Below, in pieces: positions 1 to 7,456 of a stretch of DNA of 64,000 nucleotides (positions are counted from its first letter, which is position 1; each line of letters begins with the position of its first letter). Both the position numbers and the translations under genes were made by a program. Under the pieces are notes generated by a model. The model was not told where the DNA came from, did not search any database, and worked only from the letters and a program-made list of their open reading frames with translations. The DNA is from Conexibacter woesei DSM 14684 (lineage in GTDB: Bacteria > Actinomycetota > Thermoleophilia > Solirubrobacterales > Solirubrobacteraceae), in the NCBI RefSeq assembly GCF_000025265.1, contig NC_013739.1:2294001-2358000 (forward strand). The letters are read 5' to 3'.

Positions 1-2
1 GC

Positions 3-848
3 AGCCCGCTGGCGGCCGACCCGGCGCGGTACGTGCCGATCGGGAGCGACCACGACGCCCGCACGCGCGTGCACGAGGAGGTGATCCCGGTCCGCAGCGG
101 GCGCGCGTTCGCGGTCCCGGCCGGCCACGTGGTCCGCTTCTCGACCGTCGACGGGCCGCAGGTGCTCGACGTCAACGTCTGGAGCCTCGCGGACCCGCGC
201 GAGCGCTTCTGGGCCGCGCGCACGCGGCAGTTCCACGGCGCGCACGTGACCGCCGGCGACCGGCTGTGGTCGACGCTGCCGTTCCTGCGCCCACTCGCGA
301 CGATCGTCGCGGACACGCTGGACTACGGGATCGACGCCGACGGCGCCGGCTGCCACGACCTGCTCGGCACGCGCTGCGACCCCTATGTCAACCAGCTCCT
401 GTCGCACACGGCGTACGACCTGCACTGCCACTCGAACCTCGTGCGCGCCATCGCGCCGTGGGGGCTGACCGAGTTCGACGTGCACGACGTGATCAACGTC
501 TTCCAGGTCACCGGCCTGATGCCCGACGACGAGCGTTACTTCATGAAGACGTGCCCGGCGCGCGTCGGCGACCACTTCGAGCTGTTCGCCGAGATCGACC
601 TGCTCGTCGCCGCCTCGACCTGCCCCGGCGGCGACCTCGCGCTGCCGGTGTGGGGGCCGGGCTCCGGCGGCGAGCCGAACTGCAACCCGGTCGGGGTCAC
701 CGTCTTCCGTCTCGATCCGCGGCTGCTGGAGGGCTGGTCGCAGCCGCCGCGCGCCGCCTACCGCGGTGCCGGCGCGCTGCGCCACGGCCTGCGCGGACCG
801 GCCGCCCGCCCTCCGCTCAACGAGGCCGTCCCGGTCGGCGGTGCCTGA
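3..848 (+). CDS. DUF1989 / urea carboxylase-associated family protein (5' partial)
   Basis: The reading frame is open to the window start, so the N-terminus is probably missing; a GTG at 33 is only a possible internal start. The protein matches the DUF1989 family in its architecture: a beta-rich N-terminal part with the phrase VLDVNVWSLADP, a central segment (HDLLGTRCDPY) and a conserved His/Cys-containing core (HCHSNL, then INVFQVTG and YFMKTCPA). Relatives are often encoded beside urea amidolyase or other amide-degrading genes and are thought to act on ureido or aminomethyl compounds; the biochemical role is not firmly known. Here it sits 3 bp before a CoA-transferase gene and is probably in the same operon. 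Family call is good; function is not. Confidence 0.75.
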   Translation, partial: SPLAADPARYVPIGSDHDARTRVHEEVIPVRSGRAFAVPAGHVVRFSTVDGPQVLDVNVWSLADPRERFWAARTRQFHGAHVTAGDRLWSTLPFLRPLATIVADTLDYGIDADGAGCHDLLGTRCDPYVNQLLSHTAYDLHCHSNLVRAIAPWGLTEFDVHDVINVFQVTGLMPDDERYFMKTCPARVGDHFELFAEIDLLVAASTCPGGDLALPVWGPGSGGEPNCNPVGVTVFRLDPRLLEGWSQPPRAAYRGAGALRHGLRGPAARPPLNEAVPVGGA

Positions 849-851
849 GCG

Positions 852-2009
852 ATGCGCAGCGATCATCTCGAAGGGGTGCGGGTGCTCGCCGTCGAGCAGT
901 ACGGCGCGGGCCCGTTCGGCACCCAGCTGCTCGGCCATCTCGGCGCCGAGGTCGTCAAGGTCGAGAACCCGGCCCAGGGCGGCGACGTCTCGCGCAGCGT
1001 CGGGCCGCACTTCCGCGACGACCTGCCGCCGAGCACCGAGAGCATCTTCTTCCAGGGCCTCAACCGCAACAAGAAGAGCGTCGCGCTCGACCTCGGCACC
1101 CCCGAGGGACAGGCCGCGTTGCGCCATCTGGCACGTGACGCGGACGCGCTCGTCAGCAACCTGCGCGGCGACGTGCCGGCGCGCCTCGGTCTGACCTACG
1201 CGGCGCTGGCGGACGTCAACCCGCGCCTCGTGTGCGCGCACCTGACCGGCTACGGCCGCGGCGGCGAGCGGGCGCGCCGGCCCGGCTACGACTTCCTGAT
1301 GCAGGCCGAGCTGGGCTACTTCGACCTGACCGGCGACCCCGACGGCGTGCCCGCGCGGATGGGGCTCTCGATGGTCGACCTGATGGGCGGCGCGATGCTC
1401 GCGCTGGCGACCGTCAGCGCGATCGTGCGGGCGCGCGCCGGCGGCCGCGGCGGCGAGGTCGACGTCTCGCTGTTCGACGTCGCGCTGTTCGACCTCAACT
1501 ACGTCGCGCACTGGTACCTCAACGCCGGGGCGCGCACGACGCGCCTGCCGCGCTCCGCGCATCCGTCGCTGACGCCGTGCCAGACCTATCGCACCGCCGA
1601 CGGCTGGATCTACCTGATGTGCAACAAGGAGAAGTTCTGGCCGGCGCTGTGCGAGCTGGTCGATCGGCCGCAGTGGGCGCGCGAGCCGCGCTTCGCGACG
1701 TTCCCAGACCGTCTCGCCGCCCGCGCCGAGCTGACCGAGCTGCTCGACGACGTGCTGTTCGAGCAGACGACCGCAGCGTGGATGGAGCGCTTCGCGGGTG
1801 CCGTGCCCGCGGCCCCGGTGCTGGCGCTCGACGAGGCGCTCGAGCAGCCGTTCGTGCACGCCGACGGCCGCGTCGAGACGCTGGCGAACGGGCTCCGGCT
1901 GCTGGCCAGCCCGTTCCGCGGCGACGCCCCGACACGGCCGTCGACGGCGCCGCCGGCGCTTGGCGAGCACACCGCCGAGCTGCTCGACGGACTGCCGGCC
2001 GCGCCATGA
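852..2009 (+). CDS. CaiB/BaiF family (class III) CoA-transferase
   Basis: A 385-residue protein with the class III CoA-transferase fold: N-terminal LEGVRVLAVEQYGAGPF, the AEVVKVENP segment near residue 40, the NRNKKSVALDL strand, and the presumed catalytic aspartate D176 in SMVDLMGG, which would carry the acyl-anhydride intermediate. Such enzymes move CoA from one organic acid CoA ester to another. The length is normal for the family. It is followed with a 4-bp ATGA overlap by a CitE-like lyase and then a MaoC hydratase, so a likely job is activating a C4/C5 dicarboxylate for hydration and cleavage. That substrate is inference from the neighbours. Confidence 0.88.
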   Translation: MRSDHLEGVRVLAVEQYGAGPFGTQLLGHLGAEVVKVENPAQGGDVSRSVGPHFRDDLPPSTESIFFQGLNRNKKSVALDLGTPEGQAALRHLARDADALVSNLRGDVPARLGLTYAALADVNPRLVCAHLTGYGRGGERARRPGYDFLMQAELGYFDLTGDPDGVPARMGLSMVDLMGGAMLALATVSAIVRARAGGRGGEVDVSLFDVALFDLNYVAHWYLNAGARTTRLPRSAHPSLTPCQTYRTADGWIYLMCNKEKFWPALCELVDRPQWAREPRFATFPDRLAARAELTELLDDVLFEQTTAAWMERFAGAVPAAPVLALDEALEQPFVHADGRVETLANGLRLLASPFRGDAPTRPSTAPPALGEHTAELLDGLPAAP

Positions 2010-2866
2010 GCCTCGCCCATGCGCGCGCGCTGCTGTTCGTGCCCGGCGACCGGCCGGACCGCGTCGAGCGGGCGCTCGCGTCCGGCGCCGAGGCGATCGT
2101 GCTCGACCTCGAGGACGGCGTCGCGGCGGCGTGCAAGGAGGCGGCGCGCGAGCAGGCGCTGGCGACGCTCGAACGGCTGGCGCGGCAGGGCAGTGACCCG
2201 GCCGTCGCCGCCGGCCGCCGCCCGCCGCTGCTCGGGCTGCGCGTCAGCTCGCCGGCCACGGCCGACGGGGTGCGCGACCTCGCGGCGCTGCTCGACGCGC
2301 CGGCGCGGCCGGACTTCCTCGTGCTGGCGAAGGTCGAGTCGGCGGCCGAGGTGCAGCTGTGCGCCGCGGCACTCGACTGGTCGGGCGAGCTGGTCTGCAG
2401 CGTCGAGTCGGGCGCTGGCCTGGAGCGCGCCGCCGAGATCGCCGCCGCCTGCGAGCAGGTCGCCGCGCTCGGCTTCGGCGGCGTCGACCTCGCGGCCGAG
2501 CTGGGCGCCGAGCTGGCGTGGGAGCCGCTGCTGGCGGCCCGCGCGCGCGTCGTCTGGTGCGCGGCGGCCGCCGCCGTCGCGGCGTTCGACGCGCCCGTGC
2601 TGGAGCTGGACGCGACCGCCGCGCTCACGGCCGACTGCCGCCGCGCCGCGGCACTGGGCTTCGACGGCAAGATCGCGATCCACCCGCGTCAGGTCGCCAC
2701 GATCCGCGCCGGATTCGCGCCGAGCGAAGCGTCGATCGCGGACGCGCGCGCGATGCTCGCCACGGCACAGGACGCCGGCGCGGCGCGCCACCGCGGCACG
2801 ATGGTCGACCGCGCGACGCTGCGCCGGGCGGCGCGTGTGCTGGCGCGCGCGGAGGGTGCCCCGTGA
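2006..2866 (+). CDS. HpcH/HpaI aldolase / citrate lyase beta-like (CitE-type) acyl-CoA lyase
   Basis: The 286-residue protein begins at the ATG overlapping the CoA-transferase stop. It has the CitE/malyl-CoA lyase TIM-barrel signature: RALLFVPGDRPDR at the start, VLDLEDGV (about 32-39), CSVESGAGLE with E134, and GFGGVDLAAE with D161, the last two being the usual Mg2+ ligands, then KIAIHPRQV near residue 230. Family members cleave or form 3-hydroxyacyl-CoA esters such as malyl-, beta-methylmalyl- or citramalyl-CoA. With a CoA-transferase before it and a hydratase after it, the order transferase, lyase, hydratase resembles the Ict/Ich/Ccl itaconate pathway. The exact substrate cannot be read from sequence. 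Confidence 0.88.
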   Translation: MSLAHARALLFVPGDRPDRVERALASGAEAIVLDLEDGVAAACKEAAREQALATLERLARQGSDPAVAAGRRPPLLGLRVSSPATADGVRDLAALLDAPARPDFLVLAKVESAAEVQLCAAALDWSGELVCSVESGAGLERAAEIAAACEQVAALGFGGVDLAAELGAELAWEPLLAARARVVWCAAAAAVAAFDAPVLELDATAALTADCRRAAALGFDGKIAIHPRQVATIRAGFAPSEASIADARAMLATAQDAGAARHRGTMVDRATLRRAARVLARAEGAP

Positions 2867-3909
2867 GCCTGTTCGCCTACCGCCGCGCCGGCCGCGACCG
2901 CTACGTGGAGCGCTACGGGCTCGACTTCGAGGACCTCGTCGTCGGCCAGCGCTTCCGCCACCGGCCCGGCGTCACCGTCTCCCAGCAGGACAACAGCGAC
3001 GAGGCGCTCGACACGCTCAACTCGGCGATGCTCCACTTCGACGCCGCGTACGCCGCCCACACCCCGTTCGCCCGTCCGCTCGTCGTCAGCACGCTGACGG
3101 TCGGGCGGGTGCTCGGGATGACGGCGAAGACGTTCGGTCGTCGCACGGCGCTGCTCGGGATCGAGCGGATCGAGCTGCCGCGGCCCGTCTTCGGCGGCGA
3201 CACGCTGTACGCCGAGTCGGAGGTGCTCGCGCTCGACGACGGCGACGGCCCGGACAGCGGCACGGTCGAGCTGGCGACGCGCGGGCTCAACGGCGACGGC
3301 GACGAGGTGGCGCGCCTGCACTACCGCATCGCGCTGCCGCGCGCGGGCCGTGCTGCGGCGGATCCGCCCGGCGACGCCGCCGGCCCGCCCGCCGAGGAGC
3401 CCCGCTTCGCCGCCTACGCGCGCGACGGCGACGTCCTCGTCGAGCGCTTCGGCCTCTTCTTCGAGGACTGCCGGCCGGGCGAGACGTTCGTCCACGCGCC
3501 CCGCCGCACCGTGCTGTTGGAGGACGCCGTCGAGCACGCCCGCCGCTCGCTCGACCACTCGCCCCGCTGGCACGAGCTCGACGGCGAGCGCCGCTACGAG
3601 GTCCCGCCGACCTACGTGCTCGCCGTCGCCGCGACGACCTCGACGCGCACGTTCGCGCGCGTCGTCGCGAACCTCGGCTGGTACGACGTGGAGCTGCCGC
3701 GACCGGTCCACGCCGGCGACACGCTGCGCGCCGAATCGCAGATCCTCGACGCGCGCCCGTCGCGCTCACGGCCGCGCGAGGGCGTGCTCGTCGTCGCGAC
3801 GCACGCGTTCGACCAGCACGGCGAGCCGGTGCTGCGCTTCCGCCGCCACCTGCTCGTCAACCGCAGCGGGACGGCGGCGCCGTATCGCGCCGCCGGGTAC
3901 GCCTCATGA
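2863..3909 (+). CDS. Two-domain MaoC-type hydratase (mesaconyl/itaconyl-CoA hydratase-like)
   Basis: A GTG start overlaps the lyase stop (GTGA). The 348-residue protein consists of two hotdog halves, each introduced by an FxDLxxGQxFxH-type segment: YGLDFEDLVVGQRFRH near residue 20 and FGLFFEDCRPGETFVH near residue 205, and each ending with an LPRPVxxGDTL strand. That double arrangement and length match mesaconyl-CoA or beta-methylmalyl-CoA hydratases rather than single-domain MaoC proteins. It would hydrate an alpha,beta-unsaturated acyl-CoA to the substrate of the upstream lyase, or do the reverse. Its end overlaps the convergent Lrp gene by 6 bp. It could alternatively serve the ring-opening hydratase need of the nearby paa pathway, which I consider less likely. 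Confidence 0.82.
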   Translation: MSLFAYRRAGRDRYVERYGLDFEDLVVGQRFRHRPGVTVSQQDNSDEALDTLNSAMLHFDAAYAAHTPFARPLVVSTLTVGRVLGMTAKTFGRRTALLGIERIELPRPVFGGDTLYAESEVLALDDGDGPDSGTVELATRGLNGDGDEVARLHYRIALPRAGRAAADPPGDAAGPPAEEPRFAAYARDGDVLVERFGLFFEDCRPGETFVHAPRRTVLLEDAVEHARRSLDHSPRWHELDGERRYEVPPTYVLAVAATTSTRTFARVVANLGWYDVELPRPVHAGDTLRAESQILDARPSRSRPREGVLVVATHAFDQHGEPVLRFRRHLLVNRSGTAAPYRAAGYAS

Positions 3910-4446
3910 GCGTCTGCGCCGTCTCGGACTCGGCGGCTCCAGCGACGGACGGCGTCCGGAGCCGGGCGGCCACGCGTAGTCGGCCTTGACGATGTCGAGA
4001 TAGATGAACGTCTCGGTCTCGCGCACGCCGTCGATCTTGCGCACGTCCTCGTTCAGCAGCCGGTAGAGGTGCCGATCGTCGCTGCACTGCACCTGCGCCA
4101 TCACGTCGAAGCTGCCCGCCGTGACGATCAGGAAGTCGACCTCCTCGATCGCCGAGAGCTGCTCGCAGATGCGCTCGAGGTCACCGTCGCAGCGCAGGCA
4201 GACCGTCGCTCGCAGCCTGATCCCGAGCGCGTCTGGGTTGACCGTCGCGGCGATGCGGATGGCGTCCGCCTCGATCAGCCGCGCGACGCGTTGGCGGACG
4301 GCCGGCTCGCTGAGCCCCACCGCCTTCCCGATCCGCCCGTAGGTGCGGCGGCCGTCGTCCTGCAGCTCGCTGATGATCGCGCGGTCGATCTCGTCGAGCT
4401 GCAACGAGGCCTGCCGCTTGAACGGCTTCGTCGGCATGCGCCGCAT
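3904..4446 (-). CDS. Lrp/AsnC family transcriptional regulator
   Basis: A 180-residue regulator with an N-terminal winged helix (LDEIDRAIISELQDDGRRTYGRIGKAVGLS, recognition helix EPAVRQRVARL) and a C-terminal RAM ligand-binding domain (GIRLRATVCL to VRETETFIYLDIVKADYAW). Lrp/AsnC proteins form octamers that respond to amino acids. An alternative start three codons further in (MPTKPF) is possible. It is convergent with the MaoC gene and divergent from paaF, with its own promoter presumably in the 131-bp interval it shares with paaF. It may control the C5-acyl-CoA operon, paa genes, or the amino acid catabolism that feeds them; the target is unknown. Confidence 0.9.
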   Translation of the reverse strand: MRRMPTKPFKRQASLQLDEIDRAIISELQDDGRRTYGRIGKAVGLSEPAVRQRVARLIEADAIRIAATVNPDALGIRLRATVCLRCDGDLERICEQLSAIEEVDFLIVTAGSFDVMAQVQCSDDRHLYRLLNEDVRKIDGVRETETFIYLDIVKADYAWPPGSGRRPSLEPPSPRRRRRS

Positions 4447-4503
4447 TCTGTCACGGCGCCGGCCGCCGCCGAGTCGCCGCGCGCCGGGGCGGTCGGCGAT
4501 GCG

Positions 4504-4532
4504 TTGACATGGCGATCGCCCCGACCTAAGCT
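4504..4532 (+). promoter_or_regulatory. Promoter of paaFG
   Basis: TTGACA at 4504-4509 and TAAGCT at 4527-4532 are separated by exactly 17 bp, a strong sigma-70-type promoter reading towards paaF. The TetR-type operator begins at the next base and would cover the transcription start, which suggests straightforward repression. Confidence 0.72.
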
Positions 4533-4546
4533 ACCGACCGTTCGGT
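4533..4546. promoter_or_regulatory. Probable PaaR (TetR) operator, copy 1
   Basis: Perfect inverted repeat ACCGA-N4-TCGGT directly after the -10 box of paaFG. Two further copies lie at the heads of the other paa units (9060-9073, 15530-15543), so it is very likely the site of the TetR-family regulator encoded at 13696-14265. Confidence 0.75.
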
Positions 4547-4577
4547 CGTAACGTCTGCATGCGAGGAGAAGCTCTCC

Positions 4578-5378
4578 GTGACCTCCCATCCGGCGCCCGC
4601 TGCGCCTCCCGAGCCGCTCACGCGGCGCGAGCGACACGGCGCCGTCGGTGTCGTGCTGCTGAACCGCCCGCGCCAGCTCAACGCGCTCTCCGACGGCCTG
4701 ATGCGCGCTGTCGTCACGGACCTCCAGGCGCTCGATGCCGACCCCGAGGTCCGCTGCATCGTGCTCGGCGGCTCCGAGCGCGCCTTCGCCGCCGGCGCCG
4801 ACATCGCGCAGATGGCGCAGACGACGGCGATGCAGTTCGCCTTCAGCGGGCGGGTCGAGCAGTGGGACGCGATCCGCCGCGTCGCGACGCCGCTGGTCGC
4901 CGCCGTGTCGGGCTTCTGCCTCGGCGGCGGCTGCGAGCTGGCGATGGCGTGCGACCTGGTCGTCGCCTCCGAGAGCGCGGTCTTCGGGCAGCCGGAGACG
5001 GGCGTCGGGATCATCCCCGGCGCTGGCGGCACGCAGCGGCTCACGCGCGCGATCGGCAAGGCGAAGGCGATGGACATGGTCCTCACCGGCCGCACGCTCG
5101 GTGCGCGCGAGGCGGAGCGCGCCGGCCTCGTCGCGCGCGTCGTCGCACGCGAGGCATGGCTGACCGAGGCGATCCTGCTCGGCGAGGAGATCGCGCGGCG
5201 CGCGCCGATCGCCCAGCGGCTCGCCGTCGACGCGGTCGACGCCGCCGCAGAGACGAGCCTGAGCAGCGGCCTCGACCTCGAGCGCAAGATGCTGTACCTC
5301 GCGTTCGCGTCCGACGACGCGCGCGAGGGCCTGTCCGCATTCGTCGACAAGCGGGAGCCGCAATGGCAGTCGAAGTGA
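4578..5378 (+). CDS. paaF: 2,3-dehydroadipyl-CoA hydratase (enoyl-CoA hydratase), PaaF
   Basis: The GTG start follows a GAGGAGAA ribosome site at 4563-4570. The 266-residue crotonase has both catalytic glutamates of true hydratases: E120 in GGGCELAMACD and E140 in FGQPETGVG, followed by IIPGAGGTQRL. This distinguishes it from the isomerase-type crotonase that follows. In the phenylacetate pathway PaaF hydrates 2,3-dehydroadipyl-CoA to 3-hydroxyadipyl-CoA in the cytosol. It overlaps paaG by 16 bp, so the two are translated together, and it has its own repressible promoter. An N-terminal extension of about 20 residues (Pro/Ala rich) is longer than usual. Confidence 0.9.
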   Translation: MTSHPAPAAPPEPLTRRERHGAVGVVLLNRPRQLNALSDGLMRAVVTDLQALDADPEVRCIVLGGSERAFAAGADIAQMAQTTAMQFAFSGRVEQWDAIRRVATPLVAAVSGFCLGGGCELAMACDLVVASESAVFGQPETGVGIIPGAGGTQRLTRAIGKAKAMDMVLTGRTLGAREAERAGLVARVVAREAWLTEAILLGEEIARRAPIAQRLAVDAVDAAAETSLSSGLDLERKMLYLAFASDDAREGLSAFVDKREPQWQSK

Positions 5379-6130
5379 GCCACGAGGGGCCGGTCCTGAC
5401 GATCGCGCTCGATCGCCCGGACCAGCTGAACGCGTGCACGCGCGAGCTGCACGTCGAGCTGGCGGCGGCCGTGAAGCAGGCACGTTCGCCGGAGGTGCGC
5501 GCCGTGATCCTGACGGGCAACGGGCGCGGCTTCTGCGTCGGCCAGGATCTCGGCGAGGTGCGCGCCGACGGCGGCGGCGGGAACGACGTGCGCCTGCGGA
5601 CGCTCTACAACCCGACGATCCGCGCGCTGCGAGCGCTGGAGAAGCCCGTGATCGCGGCCGTCAACGGCGTCTGCGCCGGCGCCGGCCTCTCGCTCGCCGC
5701 CGCCTGCGACATCCGCGTCGCGTCCGAGCACGCGAAGTTCGTGCCGGCGTTCGCGAACATCGGCCTGATCCCGGACGCGGGCGCCTCCTACCACCTCGTG
5801 CACGTGCTCGGGTACGCCAAGGCGTTCGAGTGGATGACCTCCGGGAGGCACCTCGGCGCCGAGGAGGCCCGCGCGCTGGGACTCGTGAGCGAGGTGCTCG
5901 TGCCGGACGCGCTGCTGGAGCACGCCGGCGAGCGCGCCCAGGCGCTGGCCGCCATGACGGGCGCCGCGGTCGGCCTGACGAAGCGCCTGATGCAGCAGGC
6001 GCTGCACACGACGCTCGACGAGCAGCTGGAGCTGGAGGCGCAGCTGCAGGGGTACGCCGGCTCGACGCCGGAGTACGCCGCGGCGCTCGACGCGTTCCTC
6101 GATCGCTCGGCGGCGAAGCGCGGCGGCTGA
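5363..6130 (+). CDS. paaG: 1,2-epoxyphenylacetyl-CoA isomerase, PaaG
   Basis: A 255-residue crotonase starting at an ATG inside the end of paaF. It has the oxyanion-hole loops (NGRGFCVGQDL, VNGVCAGAGLSLAAACD) but lacks the first hydratase glutamate; the retained acid is D138 in ANIGLIPDAGASYHL, the pattern of PaaG isomerases. PaaG converts the ring epoxide of phenylacetyl-CoA to the oxepin and also shifts double bonds later in the pathway. It is the second gene of the paaFG operon and is convergent with paaK, with only 6 bp between stops and no visible terminator hairpin. Confidence 0.9.
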   Translation: MAVEVSHEGPVLTIALDRPDQLNACTRELHVELAAAVKQARSPEVRAVILTGNGRGFCVGQDLGEVRADGGGGNDVRLRTLYNPTIRALRALEKPVIAAVNGVCAGAGLSLAAACDIRVASEHAKFVPAFANIGLIPDAGASYHLVHVLGYAKAFEWMTSGRHLGAEEARALGLVSEVLVPDALLEHAGERAQALAAMTGAAVGLTKRLMQQALHTTLDEQLELEAQLQGYAGSTPEYAAALDAFLDRSAAKRGG

Positions 6131-6136
6131 GCGGCC

Positions 6137-7441
6137 TCAGCGCAGGTCGACGACGCGCTTCGCCTTGCCGGCGGAGCGCTCGAGCGTGTCGGCATCGTGC
6201 AGCGTGACGGTCGCGCTGACGCCGATCCGGTCCTTGATGCGCTTGCGCAGCGCCAGTCCTGCCGCGACGGCGTCGGCGTCGGCGGCGGCACCGCGCGCCT
6301 CGACGCGCAGCTCCAGCGCGTCGAGCCGGTCGGCGCGCGTCAGCACGCAGCAGAAGTGCGGCGAGAGCCGCGTCTGCTCGAGGATCAGCTCCTCCAGCTG
6401 CGTGGGGAAGACGTTGACGCCGCGCACGATCATCATGTCGTCGCTGCGGCCCGTGACCTTCTCGATGCGGCGCATCGAGCGCGCCGTCCCGGGCAGCAGC
6501 CGCGTGAGGTCGCGCGTGCGGTAGCGCACGACCGGCATCGCCTCCTTGGTCAGCGACGTGAAGACCAGCTCGCCGACGCTGCCGTCGGGCAGCACCGCGC
6601 CCGTCTCGGGGTCGACCACCTCGGGATAGAAGTGGTCCTCCCACACGTGCAGCCCGTCCTTCGTCTCGACGCACTCCTGCGCGACGCCGGGGCCGATCAC
6701 CTCGGAGAGGCCGTAGATGTCGACGGCGTCGATGCCGACGCGCTCCTCCATCTCGCGGCGCATCGCCTCCGTCCACGGCTCGGCGCCGAAGACGCCGATC
6801 CGCAGCGAGCTGGCGCGCGGGTCGATCCCCTGGCGCTCCATCTCGTCGACGATCGTCAGCGTGTACGACGGCGTCGCGAGGATCGCGTCGGGCTCGAAGT
6901 CCGCGATCAGCTGGACCTGACGCTCGGTCATCCCGCCGGAGATCGGGATCACCGCGCAGCCGAGCCGCTCCGCGCCGTAGTGGGCGCCGAGGCCGCCAGT
7001 GAAGAGCCCGTAGCCGTAGGCGACGTGGACGCGGTCGCCCGCGCGCACGCCGGCGGCGTGGAGGCAGCGCGCGACGACGCCGGTCCACATGTCGAGATCG
7101 GCGGCGGTGTAGCCGACGACGGTCGGCTTGCCGGTCGTGCCGCTCGACGCGTGCACGCGCGAGATCCGCTCACGCGGGACGGCGAGCATCCCGAACGGGT
7201 AGTGGTCGCGCAGGACGTCCTTGCTCGTGAAGGGGAAGCGCGCGAGGTCGCCCAGCTCGTGCACGTCGGCGGGGTGGACGCCGGCGGCGTCGAACGCCTC
7301 GCGGTAGTGCGGCACGTTGTCGTAGGCGTGCCTCAGCGACCACCGCAGGCGGTCGAGCTGCAGCGTCGAGATCTCGTCGCGCGACGCGCGCTCGATCGGC
7401 TCGTAGACCTCGTCGGCGCGGAGCTGGCCGTCAGTCTTCAC
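6137..7441 (-). CDS. paaK: Phenylacetate-CoA ligase, PaaK
   Basis: A 434-residue AMP-forming ligase, the usual PaaK length. It shows the phosphate-binding loop SSGTTGKPT (99-107), the YGLSEVIGPG adenine-site motif, the YRTRDLTRLLPG hinge region and the C-terminal GRSDDMMIVRGVNVFP segment typical of PaaK. It activates phenylacetate with ATP and CoA as the first step of the pathway. The start is GTG, preceded by AGAGGTGA. It lies 15 bp downstream of paaH and is the second gene of that leftward operon. Confidence 0.95.
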   Translation of the reverse strand: MKTDGQLRADEVYEPIERASRDEISTLQLDRLRWSLRHAYDNVPHYREAFDAAGVHPADVHELGDLARFPFTSKDVLRDHYPFGMLAVPRERISRVHASSGTTGKPTVVGYTAADLDMWTGVVARCLHAAGVRAGDRVHVAYGYGLFTGGLGAHYGAERLGCAVIPISGGMTERQVQLIADFEPDAILATPSYTLTIVDEMERQGIDPRASSLRIGVFGAEPWTEAMRREMEERVGIDAVDIYGLSEVIGPGVAQECVETKDGLHVWEDHFYPEVVDPETGAVLPDGSVGELVFTSLTKEAMPVVRYRTRDLTRLLPGTARSMRRIEKVTGRSDDMMIVRGVNVFPTQLEELILEQTRLSPHFCCVLTRADRLDALELRVEARGAAADADAVAAGLALRKRIKDRIGVSATVTLHDADTLERSAGKAKRVVDLR

Positions 7442-7456
7442 GGGGATCGATCACCT

